7,749 nucleotides of DNA, taken from the NCBI GenBank assembly GCA_040079935.1, contig JBEBJI010000051.1, positions 1 through 7,749 on the forward strand, given 5' to 3'. The notes beneath the pieces are model-generated. The model did not search any database. It was not told the origin of the DNA and was given only the letters and a program-made list of their open reading frames with translations. The DNA comes from Methylotenera_A sp040079935. GTDB lineage: Bacteria > Pseudomonadota > Gammaproteobacteria > Burkholderiales > Methylophilaceae. The translations under genes were made by a program, and so were the position numbers. This document shows positions 6,501-7,749 of the stretch, one piece after another; positions within the stretch are counted from its first letter, which is position 1, and every line of letters starts with the position of its first letter.

Positions 6501-7749
6501 TAGGTAAACACATCTGTCACGCCTGTTGGTTCTGGTATTACTGTAATACCATCTACTCTATAGGCGCTTGCCGCACCTGTAGAGCGAACTACAACATAGT
6601 TAAATGCAGTACCAGAAGAAATATTAATATTAGTTAAACCACTTGCTACGCCGGCTGTTGTGCCAGATGAAACAATGGCGCCAGCAGCATTATAGGTTTC
6701 CCATGTAGCAACTTCACCAGTAAGCAAATTACTCAAAGCAATACTGGTCGATTTAGATGCAACGCCTAAGCTAATAGCTAGCTGTTCGCCATTTTCGGTT
6801 CTGTTCGTATTTGTGTCACCAGCATTTTGCTCTGCACCAAAACCATCATCCGTCTCACCTGCATTGTCTTGGAATCTTGCTCTAGCAGCTGAAGTTGCGT
6901 TTAAGTTACCTAAATTAAGTCCGCTATTTACATTACCAGCTGTGTTATAGGGTTCTGCTGTGTCAAATCCATACAGATTAATACCTACACCTGTAAAGCT
7001 TGCTATTCCTGTTGGGTTGGTTACTACTATAGGAGCAACACTTGCAGTATAGGTATAGCTACCATCATCTTGGTCTATCGCCAAAGTACCTCTGGTAGTT
7101 ACGATCGTGCGTACGTTACCAGCACCCAATGTATTGGAGACTTGCGTGCCTGCTGTAAGCACCACATTGGTTAAACTATGTGGGCCATCAACATTAAGTG
7201 TATCTGCCGTTACGCCACCTGCACCTGTAATTACGTTACCAGCTACGGTACTATTAATACCCACGCTATCCACATCGTTATTAGCGATTGGATTAGTGTC
7301 AGTAATGTTGATAGTCACAGTTGTCCAAGCGGCAGAACTTAAACTGCCATCGTTAGGCTTATAGGCAAAACTATCAACATCTGACGTCACATCACCATGA
7401 TTGCGCGCTGGCGCAGTATAGGTAAAAGTACCGTCAACATTCATCACCACAGTACCACCTAGTGCAGTAGTAATCGTATTTGTACCGTTTGCGGTGCTGG
7501 CATTTAAACCAGCATTATTGGTCGCAAATTGCGCAACCGTAAGCGCGCTACCTTCAGGGTCTGTATCATTTACCAGCACTGTTGTTTTAACTGTAGCTGT
7601 GCCTTCATCTGCAGTATAGTTATCTGCAACACCTATTGGCGCATCATTCACCGCGTTCACCGTCACATTGACGGTGGCGGTTTCGGTCACGCCAGCTGGG
7701 CTGGTCACAGTGTAGCTAAAGCTGTCCGTGCCACTGAAGTTGGCGTTCG
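3248..7749 (-). CDS. Giant type I secreted RTX adhesin with vWA domain (C-terminal part; 5' end outside the window)
   Basis: C-terminal ~1,500 codons of a giant cell-surface adhesin of the LapA/BapA kind, expected to act in attachment or biofilm formation. The frame has no stop up to the window edge (codons run from 7747), so the GTG at 7708 is only internal and the true start is outside. Numbering from that GTG, the order is: end of one Ig-like repeat (1-20), a cadherin/VCBS-like repeat (~21-138, VNDAP to ITDTNP), a composite module (~139-425), a T1SS-143-like segment (~426-592), a vWA domain (~593-790), a second T1SS-143-like segment (~791-926), a second composite module (~927-1243), RTX nonapeptides (~1247-1372) and a C-terminal secretion domain (1373-1486, ending NKLITD). 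No cysteine occurs, as usual for this class. The N-terminal retention part, where a LapG-type cleavage site would lie, is not visible. A TolC-family gene follows on the same strand. Confidence 0.93.
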   Translation of the reverse strand, partial: NANFSGTDSFSYTVTSPAGVTETATVNVTVNAVNDAPIGVADNYTADEGTATVKTTVLVNDTDPEGSALTVAQFATNNAGLNASTANGTNTITTALGGTVVMNVDGTFTYTAPARNHGDVTSDVDSFAYKPNDGSLSSAAWTTVTINITDTNPIANNDVDSVGINSTVAGNVITGAGGVTADTLNVDGPHSLTNVVLTAGTQVSNTLGAGNVRTIVTTRGTLAIDQDDGSYTYTASVAPIVVTNPTGIASFTGVGINLYGFDTAEPYNTAGNVNSGLNLGNLNATSAARARFQDNAGETDDGFGAEQNAGDTNTNRTENGEQLAISLGVASKSTSIALSNLLTGEVATWETYNAAGAIVSSGTTAGVASGLTNINISSGTAFNYVVVRSTGAASAYRVDGITVIPEPTGVTDVFTYTLADSDGNTSNATLTMNYDTTTTATNDVATVYESGINENGVQNGGTQEAQTIEIATGNVLANDTGVSSFSTFTISGGTIVGGTVNASAPDVNGVVTVTVTDTTSGSRPIATITVYTQNFGANVKGDYVVDLVGRTTDGAGTNDSFTVNYTLTNSVSGEVDNASLTVDVVDDVPTVQDAIVQVQTGTLPDTNLVFVIDSSGSMAGEVKSVATDGTVTIMDRLQATQLAVAAVINEYFSQGGNISVTLIDFDTTAANRGTYTTATSAIAALNLAANFTVGGGTNYEAALTTTQAAIGIPVVGEKYTVYFISDGVPTQGDTTDPAANGYRAFATANNIDTYAIGIASDISNPTELNNIHNVDSDGSGVKDAAIIVTNVATLDDVLLASVPTSFGGSVAGSTASSSLNFGADGGYISSLVMHLDTNGDNVPDAYVTFNYNPTTGQITVVGGGTPQTGFPLTSNMLTLNNANGFEDGILIFNFTTGEYTYQTAGFATEGEQFDINFVATDGDGDTATGKQTIQIVDGKPVANNDVDTLMGNASFFEGNVISAIGTDGGDSLQLTSFSTGRSGEDNPGDNGSVSSIAFRGVTFDLTAVVGSTVALGGTYTVTIIGGVNTLTWTHATNGSSLVFNEDGYYRYAPPTAELSTNVTGTSTNYALTSAALVTTASTAGMTLTGIARTSAAEGSAAINTPNADGVGIVGNTNTRIDSLESLVITFNTSTHPHGVQGVTITVDTSNSNLGGTNAFNYNVYNVHGELIGQFASNLEGNVVLPAGLTGIGKIVIDAGGVGSYPGAYGSISAVRYSTILDTAGTPAPAAEVISYTITDTDGDTSSATLTLNNIIDDIAGTAANNTINGTARNENISGGAGDDTINAGAGFDMVRGGDGNDIVDGGADDDQLYGNAGNDTISGGIGKDQIYGDAGNDTLDGNDGDDFISGGDGSDVINGGIGADIILGGAGNDTLTGGTGVDVFRWELADKGTTSSPATDVITDFDPAAVGGDVLDIRDMLTGEQHVSGTGNLTSYLHFEVVGANTIVHISNNGGFSNGFSPTKDVQRITLTGVDLVTGFADDQAIIQNLLTNNKLITD
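3593..3970 (-). repeat. RTX nonapeptide repeat block
   Basis: Adhesin residues 1247-1372 contain fourteen consecutive nine-residue units. The first two (GTAANNTIN, GTARNENIS) are degenerate and the following twelve (residues 1265-1372, bases 3593-3916) fit GGxGxDxUx, for example GGAGDDTIN, GGDGNDIVD and GGAGNDTLT. Such repeats bind calcium and fold as a parallel beta-roll outside the cell, helping to pull the protein through the secretion channel. At DNA level the units are 27 bases long and diverged in sequence. Confidence 0.95.
3980..4930 (-). other. Composite module B of the adhesin (Ig-like repeat with inserted domain)
   Basis: Adhesin residues ~927-1243. It opens VANNDVDTLMG..FFEGNVISAIGTDGGDSL and continues to NEDGYYRYAP. 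It is then interrupted by ~160 residues (about 1047-1207, bases 4088-4570) before resuming EVISYTITDTDGDTSSATLTL, the usual last strands of such repeats. The insert is rich in Gly, Thr, Asn and hydrophobic beta-strand patterns (ESLVITF, AFNYNVYNVHGELIG, IGKIVIDAGG). I do not recognise the inserted fold. Boundaries are approximate. Confidence 0.6.
5339..5932 (-). other. von Willebrand factor A domain of the adhesin
   Basis: Adhesin residues ~593-790. TNLVFVIDSSGSM gives the first metal-site motif (Asp600, Ser602, Ser604). GGGTNYEAAL gives the threonine (Thr684) and YFISDGVPT the third-loop aspartate (Asp713), so the metal-ion-dependent adhesion site looks complete. NIDTYAIGI is the usual next strand. 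vWA domains of this sort near the C-terminus are common in large RTX adhesins and are thought to bind ligands; the ligand here is unknown. Confidence 0.92.
6434..7294 (-). other. Composite module A of the adhesin (Ig-like repeat with inserted domain)
   Basis: Adhesin residues ~139-425. It opens IANNDVDSVG..VAGNVITGAGGVTADTL and runs to QDDGSYTYTA. It is interrupted by ~160 residues (about 230-391, bases 6536-7021) and then resumes DVFTYTLADSDGNTSNATLTM. The inserted part contains INLYGFDTAEP, DGFGAEQNAGDTNTNRT, ATWETYNAAGAIVSSG and YRVDGITV, which look like a small beta-sandwich. The order of motifs parallels module B on the far side of the vWA block. Boundaries are approximate. Confidence 0.6.
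7292..7648 (-). other. Cadherin/VCBS-like repeat of the adhesin
   Basis: Adhesin residues ~21-139. It starts NDAPIGVADNYTADEG, has the calcium-site-like VLVNDTDPEGSAL and the strand pair NVDGTFTYTAP, and ends in TTVTINITDTNP. The bases right of 7648 encode the tail of a preceding repeat of the same kind (GTDSFSYTVTSPAG..TVNAVNDAP), so the tandem series continues beyond the window. Confidence 0.8.

Noticed and set aside
7706..7708. GTG at 7708 as the start codon of the adhesin
   Set aside because: The same frame continues without a stop to the window edge and encodes the preceding strands of the same Ig-like repeat; no signal or ribosome-binding site precedes the GTG.

Overview
The window fits a moderately AT-rich Gram-negative proteobacterium. 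An outer-membrane TolC-type channel, a giant type I secreted RTX adhesin and a tRNA gene with an encoded CCA end all point that way. The overall style resembles beta- or gammaproteobacteria; a Methylophilaceae-like betaproteobacterium is a guess that the sequence alone cannot settle.

Layout. The left end (1-824, plus strand) carries two peroxide and methionine repair genes in tandem: the 3' part of a Bcp/PrxQ peroxiredoxin gene and a complete msrB. A possible terminator follows at 860-898. A tRNA-Leu(UAA) gene lies on the minus strand at 930-1016, with a candidate promoter just upstream of it. The rest is minus-strand and devoted to surface adhesion and protein export. From right to left it holds the last ~1,500 codons of a giant RTX adhesin (3248-7749, open at the window edge), a strong terminator (3188-3222), an intergenic region with a dyad and a sigma70-like promoter, then a 610-residue TolC-family outer-membrane protein (1171-3003) with a fused C-terminal OmpA-like peptidoglycan-binding domain. 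That gene has its own perfect-palindrome terminator (1110-1144).

How they work together. The adhesin has the C-terminal layout of type I secretion substrates: Ig/cadherin-like repeats, a von Willebrand A domain with intact MIDAS residues, a block of RTX nonapeptides and a C-terminal secretion domain. The adjacent TolC-OmpA protein is the natural candidate for its outer-membrane exit duct. The ABC transporter, the membrane-fusion protein and any LapD/LapG-type release system are not in the window.

The most notable points are the fusion of exit duct and peptidoglycan anchor in one polypeptide, and a composite adhesin module, present twice around the vWA block, in which an Ig-like repeat is interrupted by an extra ~160-residue domain I do not recognise. 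No wholly new system is evident; these are unusual arrangements of known parts.
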